The notes beneath the pieces were generated by a model. It saw only the letters and a program-made list of their open reading frames with translations, was not told the origin of the DNA and did no database searches. This document shows positions 41,320 through 49,697 of a stretch of 64,000 nt of DNA, piece by piece. The translations under genes were made by a program, and so were the position numbers. The DNA is from CALKJP01 sp046299555 (GTDB taxonomy: Bacteria > Bacteroidota > Bacteroidia > JACCXN01): assembly GCA_046299555.1 (NCBI GenBank), contig JBKBHS010000001.1:682001-746000 (forward strand). The letters run 5' to 3'. The first letter of the stretch is position 1. Every line of letters begins with the position of its first letter.

Positions 41320-43863
41320 TTACCTCACTAAAGTTATATTTCCTCGTTTTTCAAAATTGTCGCCATTCTCAAAAATTACTCTTATTATATAAGGATATAC
41401 TCCGGCATTTAAAAGTTGTCCATTAAATGTTCCGTCCCAAGTTGTGTTTATATCTTTCGTTTCAAACACACGTTGTCCCCATCGGTTATAAACATAAAAT
41501 TCAAGACTTTGAATTTTTGCACCGTATAACTTCAAAATGTCATTATTACCATCTCCATTTGGCGAAAAAGCATTTGGTACAAAGATGCCCGCTCCCGGTC
41601 CGCCCGGTGTTACTATTGTTGTGTCAGTAGTGTCAGGATCAGGAGGAGGAATACTGTCTTCGGGTTGTTCAATTAATTTAAAAATTGCAACTATACTATC
41701 TGCTTGTGAAAATGTTACATAAGCATTACTGTCATTAACTGAAGGCATAATTGTATCGTTGGCAATATACCATTTATCAAAAACATATCCTGGAGATGGA
41801 TTAGCGGTTAAAAGCGTTTGTATTCCGCCATAGTAATTTCCGGTAAATACGTAGTTTGTAGGTGTAATGGAATTAATTTTAATTGTGCCTGAATTCGGTG
41901 GTGAAATATTGAATTTTACAACATATGGTCCGGTTGTTTGGTAGCAATCATTCATTCCCTGAGAAATATTATTGCATCGTTGTTGAATAAAATTTCGTAA
42001 TTGTTGTACGTTATTTTGCCATCCTGCCATACTCCCTCCCCATTTTGCTATTTGTCCCGGCATTTCTGGTGCTATAACAGCAATCATACTATCGAGTAAA
42101 TTGAGCATGTTGGTGCATGAAAAAACAGTATTTCCTAAATCAATGTATCTGCTTATATAATATTGTTTAAATGTAGGGTTAGCCATTAGAGCGTTTAAAA
42201 TTTGTGTATGCCCTTGCCCTCCCGGATTGGGTAAATTATCAACATTACAAGGGTCGGCATTGGCTGATGGATCAGGTATTCCGGTATAATTGATATAATG
42301 ACCAAATGTGGCATCCATATCCCATAAAACATATCTCCATTTTTTCTTATCTCCATTTGGATTCAATCCGCGCCACCAAGCTGTATTCCAGTTTAGCCAA
42401 TCCATGCAAACGGTATATGAATTTATGCAGAAGTAATCAACTAAACTTTTCCAATTATATAAGCTATCAACATGATCAAAATTAGCCTGAATAGCCATAT
42501 TGTTTGAGGTGATAAAATTTCTAAGTGTGTTCCAATCAGTTTGTGCTTGCGTGCCACCATATTCTGACCATGTAGCCCCCCATGTTTTTAAAAACTGAAT
42601 ATCAAATTCTCCTTGATTGTAATAGTAATCTGTAAAATCATGGTCGTCAACTTTTTCTCTAATATCATAAACTCCCCAGTATTGTCCATTCATGTATAAA
42701 ATAACGGGAGCCCATGAGCGTTCATCTAAATGTAACTTGCCTGTTTGCGATAAATGATGTACATATGAATCTCTGATGTGTGCACCGCCACTTTCAAAAG
42801 GATAGTTATCGTTTGCGGCAGCTTTAATAATTAATCGCTGAAACTCTTGTCGGTTTTTAGTAGGAAAAATTTGGTGTAAAATTCCGTAGTTATCACCAAA
42901 TTGATCGCGTGCTACAAAATCTACTCCTCTTTGTTGATAGGCCCATGAGTCATTTCCATGTTTATCAAATGAGCCTGTTACTTCAGAGCGAAAAACTAAA
43001 TTGTTATCAAAATATTCAACACTACCTTCTCTTATAGTTTGATTTCCTCCAAAAAGTAAATTCAAATCAGTGCCACAAACTGAGAGAACTGCAAAAGAAT
43101 GATTTACATTTATAAAATAGGTATTTGTTTCAGTAAAACTTGGAGGAATATTAGGATTAGAGCTAAATGCTTTTGCTCTAACTACTGTGGTAGTATTAAT
43201 AGTTAAAGGTGTTGAATATATGGATGATGCAGGGGTTGGCTCAGATCCATCTAAAGTATAACGAATGGTAACATTGGCATCAGGGCTTGAAATACTAACC
43301 GTTTGTGGTGAGGTATAAAAACCTGCTTGCACACTTAATATTGGTTTACTTGCATATTCTTGTTTCGGATTTGTATTGGCAGCATTAGGTGTAGGAGTTG
43401 TAAATAAACTCCAGGTTGATGCCCCATCACTTGTTCGACCTCTTGAATGATTTTTTTGTGTTGGAACGAGTAAAATATTTTCTAACTCTTGTAAAGTAGG
43501 GCTTGAAAATATTATACGCTCAGGTTTGGTTTGAATAAGTTTAAAATTGGTGTGTACCGCATTTCCTGCAATGGTATTTCTTCCCGAACAATAAACTATT
43601 AACCTTCCACCTGCATTAATGCTTATATTGGGGAAAACCCATTTGTCGGGTTTATTTTGATTATCACTTAAAAAATAACCTTGTAAATTAACTGCCGATG
43701 TACCACTGTTATACAACTCTATCCAATCTTCATATTCACCAAAACTATCGGTTATAGTTGATACATTAGAACATGAATATTCATTAATTATAACCTGAGC
43801 ATTTATATGAAAGGAATAAAGTGATAAGAAAAAAATAATAGAACGAAGTAGTTCGTATTTCAT
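41320..43863 (-). CDS. T9SS-exported CotH-kinase protein with lamin-tail, chitobiase-like and type B sorting domains
   Basis: About 847 residues from ATG 43863 (an ATG at 43914 is in frame but adds a non-signal stretch). The signal peptide ends INAQ. Order of domains: lamin-tail domain (about 20-130, IINEYSCSN..YEDWIELYNSG); chitobiase C-terminal-like beta domain (about 170-250, VTIRYTLDGSEPTPASS); CotH kinase domain (about 270-590, with FIVKAAANDNYPFE-type start, LYMNGQYWGVYDIREKVDDHDF and WRYVLWDMDATFGHY, the metal-binding Asp region). A beta/Cys-containing linker and the C-terminal gliding-motility/CHU_C domain follow (about 760-847, FVPNAFSPNGDGNND, YNRWGQRVFE, WDGTFNGQ, GVYPYIIR). CotH proteins phosphorylate other proteins. 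It is surface-anchored through the adjacent PorP/SprF. Confidence 0.92.
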   Translation of the reverse strand: MKYELLRSIIFFLSLYSFHINAQVIINEYSCSNVSTITDSFGEYEDWIELYNSGTSAVNLQGYFLSDNQNKPDKWVFPNISINAGGRLIVYCSGRNTIAGNAVHTNFKLIQTKPERIIFSSPTLQELENILLVPTQKNHSRGRTSDGASTWSLFTTPTPNAANTNPKQEYASKPILSVQAGFYTSPQTVSISSPDANVTIRYTLDGSEPTPASSIYSTPLTINTTTVVRAKAFSSNPNIPPSFTETNTYFINVNHSFAVLSVCGTDLNLLFGGNQTIREGSVEYFDNNLVFRSEVTGSFDKHGNDSWAYQQRGVDFVARDQFGDNYGILHQIFPTKNRQEFQRLIIKAAANDNYPFESGGAHIRDSYVHHLSQTGKLHLDERSWAPVILYMNGQYWGVYDIREKVDDHDFTDYYYNQGEFDIQFLKTWGATWSEYGGTQAQTDWNTLRNFITSNNMAIQANFDHVDSLYNWKSLVDYFCINSYTVCMDWLNWNTAWWRGLNPNGDKKKWRYVLWDMDATFGHYINYTGIPDPSANADPCNVDNLPNPGGQGHTQILNALMANPTFKQYYISRYIDLGNTVFSCTNMLNLLDSMIAVIAPEMPGQIAKWGGSMAGWQNNVQQLRNFIQQRCNNISQGMNDCYQTTGPYVVKFNISPPNSGTIKINSITPTNYVFTGNYYGGIQTLLTANPSPGYVFDKWYIANDTIMPSVNDSNAYVTFSQADSIVAIFKLIEQPEDSIPPPDPDTTDTTIVTPGGPGAGIFVPNAFSPNGDGNNDILKLYGAKIQSLEFYVYNRWGQRVFETKDINTTWDGTFNGQLLNAGVYPYIIRVIFENGDNFEKRGNITLVR

Positions 43864-43961
43864 ACGTCTTTTAAATATTAAGATAAAGTTAAGTTTAAAA
43901 TGTCTAAAAAACAATTTATTAAATAAAATTACGAAATTAACTGTATAGAAAATTAAATTTA

Positions 43962-43969
43962 TAATTTTG
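43962..43969 (+). promoter_or_regulatory. Possible -7 element for the lipoprotein-VTC-DUF4956 genes
   Basis: TAATTTTG fits TAnnTTTG and is 19 bases before the ATG at 43989. No clear -33 motif, so weak. Confidence 0.35.
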
Positions 43970-43988
43970 TTATATTAACAATTTATTA

Positions 43989-44714
43989 ATGCGTGCTCAA
44001 AAAATATTATTGGCTGTTTTAATCATTTTAAATTTTTCATGTAGAAAAGATCCGGGGCAAGGTGGAGGAGCAATTATAAAAGGAACCTTGTATGTTAAAA
44101 ACTTTCATTCGCCTGAAGTACCTTATGCTTCTGATGATGTAGCATCAGATGAAAGAGTTTATATTGTTTATGGCGAAAAAAATATTCCTGATGATGATAT
44201 TAAAACCGGGCCTAATGGAGAATTTGAGTTTAAATATTTACGAAAAGGTAAATATAAAATTTACGCCTATGGATTAAATCCTGATTCTTATTCAGATGAT
44301 AATAATATTGCTGTTATTAAAGAAGTTGAGATAAGTAAAAACAATCAGCAAGTTACAATTGATGATTTTTATATTTATGAAGCAGCCGACAATAACGGTA
44401 CATCGTCAATTAAAGGTAGATTGTATTATAAAAAGTATGCTGCATCTTATAGCATAGTTGTAGATCAATATTACAAACCTGATGAAGATATTTTTTTTGT
44501 ATATGGAAGAGATGTAGGAGAGAGTAAACGAATTAGAACCGGAATTAATGGTGAATTTCAATTAAATAACTTAAGAAAAGGGAAATATAAAGTATATGCA
44601 TTATCGGATGATACTACCATGCAAACATCCGGGAAAATACCTGTAATAATTGAAGTTAATATAACTGAGAATAATAAAGTTTACGAAATTCCCGATTTAA
44701 TTATTGCTGATTGA
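43989..44714 (+). CDS. Lipoprotein with two tandem carboxypeptidase-regulatory-like domains
   Basis: 241 residues. The lipobox is IILNFSC (Cys about 18). Two copies of an about 105-residue transthyretin-like unit follow. Matching lines are IKGTLYVKNFH with IKTGPNGEFEFKYLRKGKYKIYAYG, and IKGRLYYKKYA with IRTGINGEFQLNNLRKGKYKVYALS. Each unit ends with a VEIS/VNIT strand before YEAAD/IIAD. It heads a four-gene same-strand run, overlaps the next start by one base (TGATG), and is divergent from the CotH gene. It may be a surface or periplasmic partner of the CotH protein (inference). Confidence 0.8.
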   Translation: MRAQKILLAVLIILNFSCRKDPGQGGGAIIKGTLYVKNFHSPEVPYASDDVASDERVYIVYGEKNIPDDDIKTGPNGEFEFKYLRKGKYKIYAYGLNPDSYSDDNNIAVIKEVEISKNNQQVTIDDFYIYEAADNNGTSSIKGRLYYKKYAASYSIVVDQYYKPDEDIFFVYGRDVGESKRIRTGINGEFQLNNLRKGKYKVYALSDDTTMQTSGKIPVIIEVNITENNKVYEIPDLIIAD

Positions 44715-45280
44715 TGAATATCAAAATCTTTATATTTATTTTATTATTGATATTTCCTTTTGGGGTTTTTTCACAAAAGAAAAAAGAAGTAAAAAAACAT
44801 CATATAAAAACTTATAAAGAAACCTATATAGATAACACAAGTGGACAATCAACAACCTTAGAATTACGCGAATTTGATAAAGATGGAAATTTATTATCTG
44901 AAGAAATAAGAAACATTGACGGAAAAATAAAACGAAAAAAAGCTTTTGAATATACCAAAACAGGAGAACTTGCATCTGAAATTATTTATGATGAAAATGG
45001 AGAAGTTAAAACTATTCATAAATATAAGTATGGTGCTGCCAAACTAATTAGCGAAGAATTTATATATGATGGTAAAAATAATTTGATTAAAAAAATTAAA
45101 TATACATATACCGGAAATGGAGATAAGAAAGGAGAACAAGTGTTTGATGGTTCAGGTAAATTAGTTGAAAAGTCAACATTTGACTATGATGCAAAAGGAC
45201 TAAGAATATTAAAAAAAACATATGATAGTTATAATAAATTAATAGCAACTAAAAAATACGAATACGAATTTTATCCTTGA
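44714..45280 (+). CDS. Secreted protein with RHS/YD-like repeats
   Basis: 188 residues from ATG 44714, which overlaps the preceding TGA stop by one base. The signal peptide ends VFSQ. After a Lys-rich start, about seven units of roughly 20 residues follow the YD/RHS-like form: LELREFDKDGNLLSEE, KAFEYTKTGELASEI, KYKYGAAKLISEE, STFDYDAKGLRILKK. No toxin or core-protein part is present. It is embedded in the run with the VTC and DUF4956 genes. Function unknown; probably a periplasmic or surface beta-repeat protein. Confidence 0.7.
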   Translation: MNIKIFIFILLLIFPFGVFSQKKKEVKKHHIKTYKETYIDNTSGQSTTLELREFDKDGNLLSEEIRNIDGKIKRKKAFEYTKTGELASEIIYDENGEVKTIHKYKYGAAKLISEEFIYDGKNNLIKKIKYTYTGNGDKKGEQVFDGSGKLVEKSTFDYDAKGLRILKKTYDSYNKLIATKKYEYEFYP

Positions 45281-46020
45281 ATTTAGAAAATATTATTTTT
45301 CAATTTGAGCCAATTTCTCTGAGCGAAATGGACAATGTAAAATTGCTCAATCGCACAGATAAAAAATATATGCTTCCTATTAATAAGCTTGAAATATTTT
45401 TAGAACAAATAAAAGATGCTTATCGTGTACTTGAAATAAATGGAATAAGAATTAATTCGTATTGTTCGTTTTATTACGATACTCCGGATTTTGATTTATA
45501 TAAAGCGCATCATAACAAAAAACTCAATCGTTTAAAAATAAGATTTAGAAGTTACATTCAAAGCAAAATTCATTTTTTGGAAATTAAATTAAAAACAAAT
45601 AAAGGGCGAACTATTAAAAAAAGAATAGATGTTTCAACACCGAATATCTTTTCTGAAACAGAAGAAAATTTTATTCGACAGTATTACAATTTTGATAAAC
45701 CATTAATTAATACCATTAATATAGAATACCAACGTATAACATTAGTAAATAAAGAGCTTACGGAAAGAATTACAATAGATATTAATTTATTGCTTAAAAC
45801 TGATAAAGAAAGTAAAATATTAAGCAATATTGCCATAGTTGAAATTAAACAAGACGATTATAAAAAGCTATCACAGGCTGAATTGGTACTAAAGAATATG
45901 CGAATTAAAGAAGGATTTATGAGTAAGTATTGCTTAGGAATGGCTTTATTAAAACCGGTTAAACAAAATTTATTTAAATCAAAAATTCGTAACATTATTA
46001 AAACAAATGCCTATGTATAG
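45277..46020 (+). CDS. VTC-domain (polyphosphate-polymerase-like) protein
   Basis: 247 residues. The start is TTG 45277, which overlaps the stop of the preceding gene (TTGA); the first ATG would be at codon 18. VTC-domain landmarks are LLNRTDKKYMLPINKL, YCSFYYDTPDFDLYKAHHNKKLNRLKIRFRSY, HFLEIKLKTNKGRTIKKRI, a central NIEYQRITLV strand and IAVVEIKQD-like VEIKQD, then LGMALLKPV. These are the basic tunnel strands of the CYTH/triphosphate-tunnel fold used by yeast Vtc4 to make polyphosphate. Cytoplasmic. Followed at once by a DUF4956 gene, its usual partner. Confidence 0.85.
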   Translation: MNLENIIFQFEPISLSEMDNVKLLNRTDKKYMLPINKLEIFLEQIKDAYRVLEINGIRINSYCSFYYDTPDFDLYKAHHNKKLNRLKIRFRSYIQSKIHFLEIKLKTNKGRTIKKRIDVSTPNIFSETEENFIRQYYNFDKPLINTINIEYQRITLVNKELTERITIDINLLLKTDKESKILSNIAIVEIKQDDYKKLSQAELVLKNMRIKEGFMSKYCLGMALLKPVKQNLFKSKIRNIIKTNAYV

Positions 46021-46765
46021 ATTGATATTTTTATTGTTTGCATTTATCTTAATTTCATTTTTTACTCCAAAAGTTTTATACTCTTATACATTATTAGCGC
46101 AAAAAGATAATCTTTCAATTGAAAGTTACTTTGAAGAAAATGACGAAAAGAATGTAGATAAAGAAAAAAAGAAAAAAAAGAAAAAAGACGATGTAAAAGA
46201 AGAAGTAAGCATTGATAAAAATTTTTTTATAAGCATAGCTTTAAATTTATTAGCAATAATTGTAATTCTCCGTTTGATTTATTTGCCCAATTATGGGAAT
46301 AAGGATTTTATGTTTACTTTTTTCCTTTTTAACATCGTAGTGTTTTTGTTAACCTATCTTCTTAACCATATTAAAATTTCAATGGGAGCTGCCTTTGGCT
46401 TATTTGCTATATTTTCTATGTTACGTTATCGTACAGAAGATATTTCAACTAAGGATATGACTTATTTATTTGTTGTAATAGCAATAGGATTAATAGGAGC
46501 AATAAATTTGGATTTTTATGAACAAGCGCTTATTTATGCCATAATTATTTTAACTGTATATGCATTGGATGGAAATATATTAATGAAACGCGAATACAGT
46601 AAAACGATTACCTATGAAAATATTGCCTTAATTATTCCTGAAAAATACGATGAGTTAATTTCTGATTTGACTAATAGAACGGGCTTAAAAATTCATAGAA
46701 TTAGTATAACTAAAATTGATTTTCTTCAAGATGCTGCCATTATAAAAGTATATTACTATGCTTAG
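46007..46765 (+). CDS. DUF4956-family membrane protein
   Basis: 252 residues. Its ATG (46007) lies 14 bases inside the end of the VTC gene. A short N-terminal hydrophobic segment (LIFLLFAFILISFF) is followed by a very basic linker (KEKKKKKKKDDVKEE). A DUF4956 core of about four helices comes next (FISIALNLLAIIVILRLIYLPNYGNKDF, GAAFGLFAIFSMLRYRTEDISTKDMTYLFVVIAIGLIGAIN, IYAIIILTVYALDG), then a cytosolic C-terminal domain (ALIIPEKYDELISDLTNRTGLKIHRISITKIDFLQ). DUF4956 proteins are regularly encoded with VTC-domain and CotH proteins in other bacteria, which fits this locus. A membrane role for polyphosphate or phospho-transfer is inferred. Confidence 0.88.
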   Translation: MPMYRLIFLLFAFILISFFTPKVLYSYTLLAQKDNLSIESYFEENDEKNVDKEKKKKKKKDDVKEEVSIDKNFFISIALNLLAIIVILRLIYLPNYGNKDFMFTFFLFNIVVFLLTYLLNHIKISMGAAFGLFAIFSMLRYRTEDISTKDMTYLFVVIAIGLIGAINLDFYEQALIYAIIILTVYALDGNILMKREYSKTITYENIALIIPEKYDELISDLTNRTGLKIHRISITKIDFLQDAAIIKVYYYA

Positions 46766-46799
46766 TTTGCTTAACTCCTATTATTATAATTTAGTATAA

Positions 46800-46829
46800 A
46801 AAAAGCCTTACTTTAAAGTAAGGCTTTTT
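46800..46829. terminator. Perfectly palindromic bidirectional terminator
   Basis: A5-GCCTTACTTT / AAAGTAAGGC-T5 is a perfect 30-nt palindrome between the DUF4956 gene (+) and infB (-). It can end both. Confidence 0.9.
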
Positions 46830-46850
46830 AAGAAAAGTAAATTCAGGCAT

Positions 46851-49607
46851 TTATAATTTTGGTTTAACCTGTACTAATTCATAACCTTCAATAATATCAC
46901 CTACTTTAATATCATTAAAATTGTGAATATTTAATCCGCACTCAAACCCTTTTGCAACTTCTTTTACATCATCTTTAAATCGTTTTAGAGAACCAAGTTC
47001 TCCGGTATGAATTACAATACCGTCTCTAATAATTCTAACTTTTGTATTTCTGGAAATTTTTCCATCGGTTACATAGCATCCGGCAACTGTCCCAACTTTA
47101 GAAATTTTAAATACTTCTCTTACTTCTACATTACAAACAATTTTTTCTTCATATTCCGGTGCCAACATGCCTTCCATAGCTGCTTTAACCTCATTAATGG
47201 CATCGTAAATAATGGAGTACAAGCGAATGTCAATTTGTTCTTGTTCTGCTAATTTACGAGCATTTGCGCTAGGTCTAACCTGGAATCCAATAATAATGGC
47301 ATCTGAAGCAGATGCTAAAGTTACGTCTGATTCAGAAATTGCTCCAACGCCTTTGTGAATAATACGAACAGAAATTTTATCGGTTGAAAGTTTTAGTAAA
47401 GAGTCAGAGAGTGCCTCTACAGAGCCATCTACATCACCTTTTACAATTACGTTTAATTCTTTAAAATCACCAATTGCAAGTCGTCTTCCAATTTCATCTA
47501 AGGTAATATGCTTATGTGCTCTAAAACTTTGTTCGCGAATTAACTGGCCACGTTTTGTTGCAATTTCTCTGGCTTCTCGTTCATCGGTCATTACATTAAA
47601 CTTATCACCCGCTTGCGGTGCACCATCTAATCCTAATACTAATACAGGGGTTGAAGGACCGGCTTCTTTTACATGTTGTCCGCGTTCGTTAAACATGGCT
47701 TTAACGCGCCCGCTATGCGCTCCGGCTAACATTATGTCGCCAATTCTTAAAGTACCATTTTGTACTAATACCGTAGCAACATACCCACGCCCTTTATCTA
47801 ACGAAGATTCTACAACGGTTCCAACAGCTCTTCTTTTAGGGTTAGCTTTAAGTTCTAATAATTCCGCTTCAAGTAAAACTTTATCTAATAGCAAATCAAC
47901 ATTTATTCCCATCTTGGCTGAAATATCCTGGCTTTGATATTTTCCTCCCCATTCTTCAACCAGAAAATTCATGTTGGCAAGCTCTTCTTTTATTTTATTA
48001 GGATTAGCATCGGGTTTATCTATTTTATTGATAGCAAATACAATAGGAACTCCGGCTGCTTGCGCATGATTGATGGCTTCTTTTGTTTGTGGCATTACTC
48101 TATCATCTGCCGAAACAACTATAATGGCAATATCTGTAAGTTTTGCACCACGTGCACGCATGGCGGTAAACGCTTCGTGTCCGGGAGTATCTAAAAAAGT
48201 AATGCTTTTGCCATTGTCTAATTTTACGCTGTATGCGCCTATGTGCTGAGTAATACCTCCAGCTTCTCCGGCAACAATGTTAGAATTTCTAATGTAATCA
48301 ATTAATGAAGATTTACCATGGTCAACATGTCCCATTACAGTTACAATTGGAGCTCTTTCAACTAAATCTTCCGGATTATCTTTTTCTTCTTCAATATTTT
48401 CTTGTGCTTCTACCGAAACAAATTCGAGTTTATATCCAAATTCTTCTGCTACAAAGCTCATTGTTTCGGCATCCAATCGTTGATTGATGGAAACAAATAA
48501 GCCAAGATTCATACAAGCTTTAATAATTTCAGTTACATTTATATTCATCATGGAAGCCATTTGGTTGGCTGTGATGAATTCCGTAACTTTTAATATTTTT
48601 TTCTCGGCTTCTTTACGTTCTGATTCTTCTTCTAATCTTTCTCGAATTTTTTCACGTTTTTCTTTACTATGTTTTGAACCTTTAGATTTTCCTGCTAAAC
48701 GAGCAAGAGTTTCTTTAATTTGAGCTTGAATTTCTTCTTCGGTAAGTTCGGGTTTCGGTTGAGTTTTTCCACCCTTTTCATGGCGGTTTTTATTCTCTTT
48801 TCGTTGATTATTACCGCTATTAACTTGAACAGAATTAGGGTTTATAGGTTCTTTTCGAATACGTTTTCTTTTCTTTTTCCCTCTTTCAGTTTCTGTATTT
48901 GACGATGCTATTGGTTTTTTCTTTTCTTCTTTTACCGGTAAATCTATTTTTCCTACAATTGTTGGTCCTTCTAATTTTTGAACTTTGGTTTCTAAAAAGT
49001 CTTCAGTTGAAGCTACAGGTGCGGTATCGGTTGTTTTTAATTCTTCTTTATTTTCTGCATTTTGATGACTTTCTTCAACAGCTTTTGGTGTTTCTACTTT
49101 TTCTTCAGAAACTTCTTTTTTCTCAATTTCTTTTGGCTTCTCTTCTACTTTAGGTTCTTCTTCTTTCTTTTTGGCCCCTTTTTTAGATTTATTTAACAAC
49201 CCTAAATCGATTTTGCCAACAACAGTTGGTTGCTTGGGTTCAGGAATATTGATTTTAATTTCTTCTTTATTAAAATCTTCCGGTTCAACAGTTACTGTTT
49301 TAATTATTATTTCATCTTTCTCAATAATATCATCCTCCTTTTTTGCTTTAGTTTTATGAGTTTCTTCAATAGAAATGGTTTCGCGTCTTTCTTTACCAAT
49401 TGAAACTTTTAGCGATTTTTCTTTTTCGCTTTTTTCAGCTTGAAACTCATCTAAAAGTAAATTATAAATATTCTCTTCAACTTTTGAGTTTGGGTTTGGG
49501 TCAATATTATGACCTTTAGATGCAAGAAATTCTACAATGGTAGATACACTAACATTTAATTCTTTAGCTACTTTATTCAGTCGTTTCGGAGGGTTTGTTT
49601 CTGCCAT
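46851..49607 (-). CDS. infB: Translation initiation factor IF-2
   Basis: 918 residues. The N-terminal IF2_N domain (LNKVAKELNVSVSTIVEFLASKGHNIDPN) is followed by a long charged, Lys/Glu/Pro-rich linker (about 60-330). A second IF2_N-like helix region comes next (ITANQMASMMNINVTEIIKACMNLG), then the G domain with GHVDHGKSSL, DTPGHEAF and NKID and domains II-IV to YELVQVKPKL. It delivers initiator tRNA to the 30S subunit. It is the last gene of rimP-nusA-infB; two hairpins lie in the 90-bp gap before it. Confidence 0.97.
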   Translation of the reverse strand: MAETNPPKRLNKVAKELNVSVSTIVEFLASKGHNIDPNPNSKVEENIYNLLLDEFQAEKSEKEKSLKVSIGKERRETISIEETHKTKAKKEDDIIEKDEIIIKTVTVEPEDFNKEEIKINIPEPKQPTVVGKIDLGLLNKSKKGAKKKEEEPKVEEKPKEIEKKEVSEEKVETPKAVEESHQNAENKEELKTTDTAPVASTEDFLETKVQKLEGPTIVGKIDLPVKEEKKKPIASSNTETERGKKKRKRIRKEPINPNSVQVNSGNNQRKENKNRHEKGGKTQPKPELTEEEIQAQIKETLARLAGKSKGSKHSKEKREKIRERLEEESERKEAEKKILKVTEFITANQMASMMNINVTEIIKACMNLGLFVSINQRLDAETMSFVAEEFGYKLEFVSVEAQENIEEEKDNPEDLVERAPIVTVMGHVDHGKSSLIDYIRNSNIVAGEAGGITQHIGAYSVKLDNGKSITFLDTPGHEAFTAMRARGAKLTDIAIIVVSADDRVMPQTKEAINHAQAAGVPIVFAINKIDKPDANPNKIKEELANMNFLVEEWGGKYQSQDISAKMGINVDLLLDKVLLEAELLELKANPKRRAVGTVVESSLDKGRGYVATVLVQNGTLRIGDIMLAGAHSGRVKAMFNERGQHVKEAGPSTPVLVLGLDGAPQAGDKFNVMTDEREAREIATKRGQLIREQSFRAHKHITLDEIGRRLAIGDFKELNVIVKGDVDGSVEALSDSLLKLSTDKISVRIIHKGVGAISESDVTLASASDAIIIGFQVRPSANARKLAEQEQIDIRLYSIIYDAINEVKAAMEGMLAPEYEEKIVCNVEVREVFKISKVGTVAGCYVTDGKISRNTKVRIIRDGIVIHTGELGSLKRFKDDVKEVAKGFECGLNIHNFNDIKVGDIIEGYELVQVKPKL

Positions 49608-49620
49608 ATTTAATTTTGTA

Positions 49621-49646
49621 AGTGTTTAAAATTTAAAGTAAACACT
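49621..49646 (-). other. Inverted repeat in the infB leader
   Basis: AGTGTTTA (49621-49628) and TAAACACT (49639-49646) are an exact eight-base inverted repeat with a ten-base loop, 13 bases upstream of the infB ATG. It could fold in the mRNA close to the ribosome landing zone. No T-run follows on the minus strand. Confidence 0.6.
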
Positions 49647-49658
49647 GGTTTAATAATG

Positions 49659-49681
49659 GGCATCAGTATATTACTGATGCC
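49659..49681 (-). other. Strong hairpin between nusA and infB
   Basis: GGCATCAGTA (49659-49668), loop TAT, TACTGATGCC (49672-49681): a perfect ten-pair stem 16 bases after the nusA stop. There is no T-tract downstream on the minus strand, so it is not an ordinary terminator; an RNA-processing or stabilising element is more likely. Confidence 0.7.
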
Positions 49682-49697
49682 TTAACGATTAATTTAT

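Noticed and set aside
47007..49359. Several open frames antisense to infB
   Set aside because: They follow from the Lys/Glu-rich linker composition of IF-2; hydrophobic low-complexity translations, no start signals.
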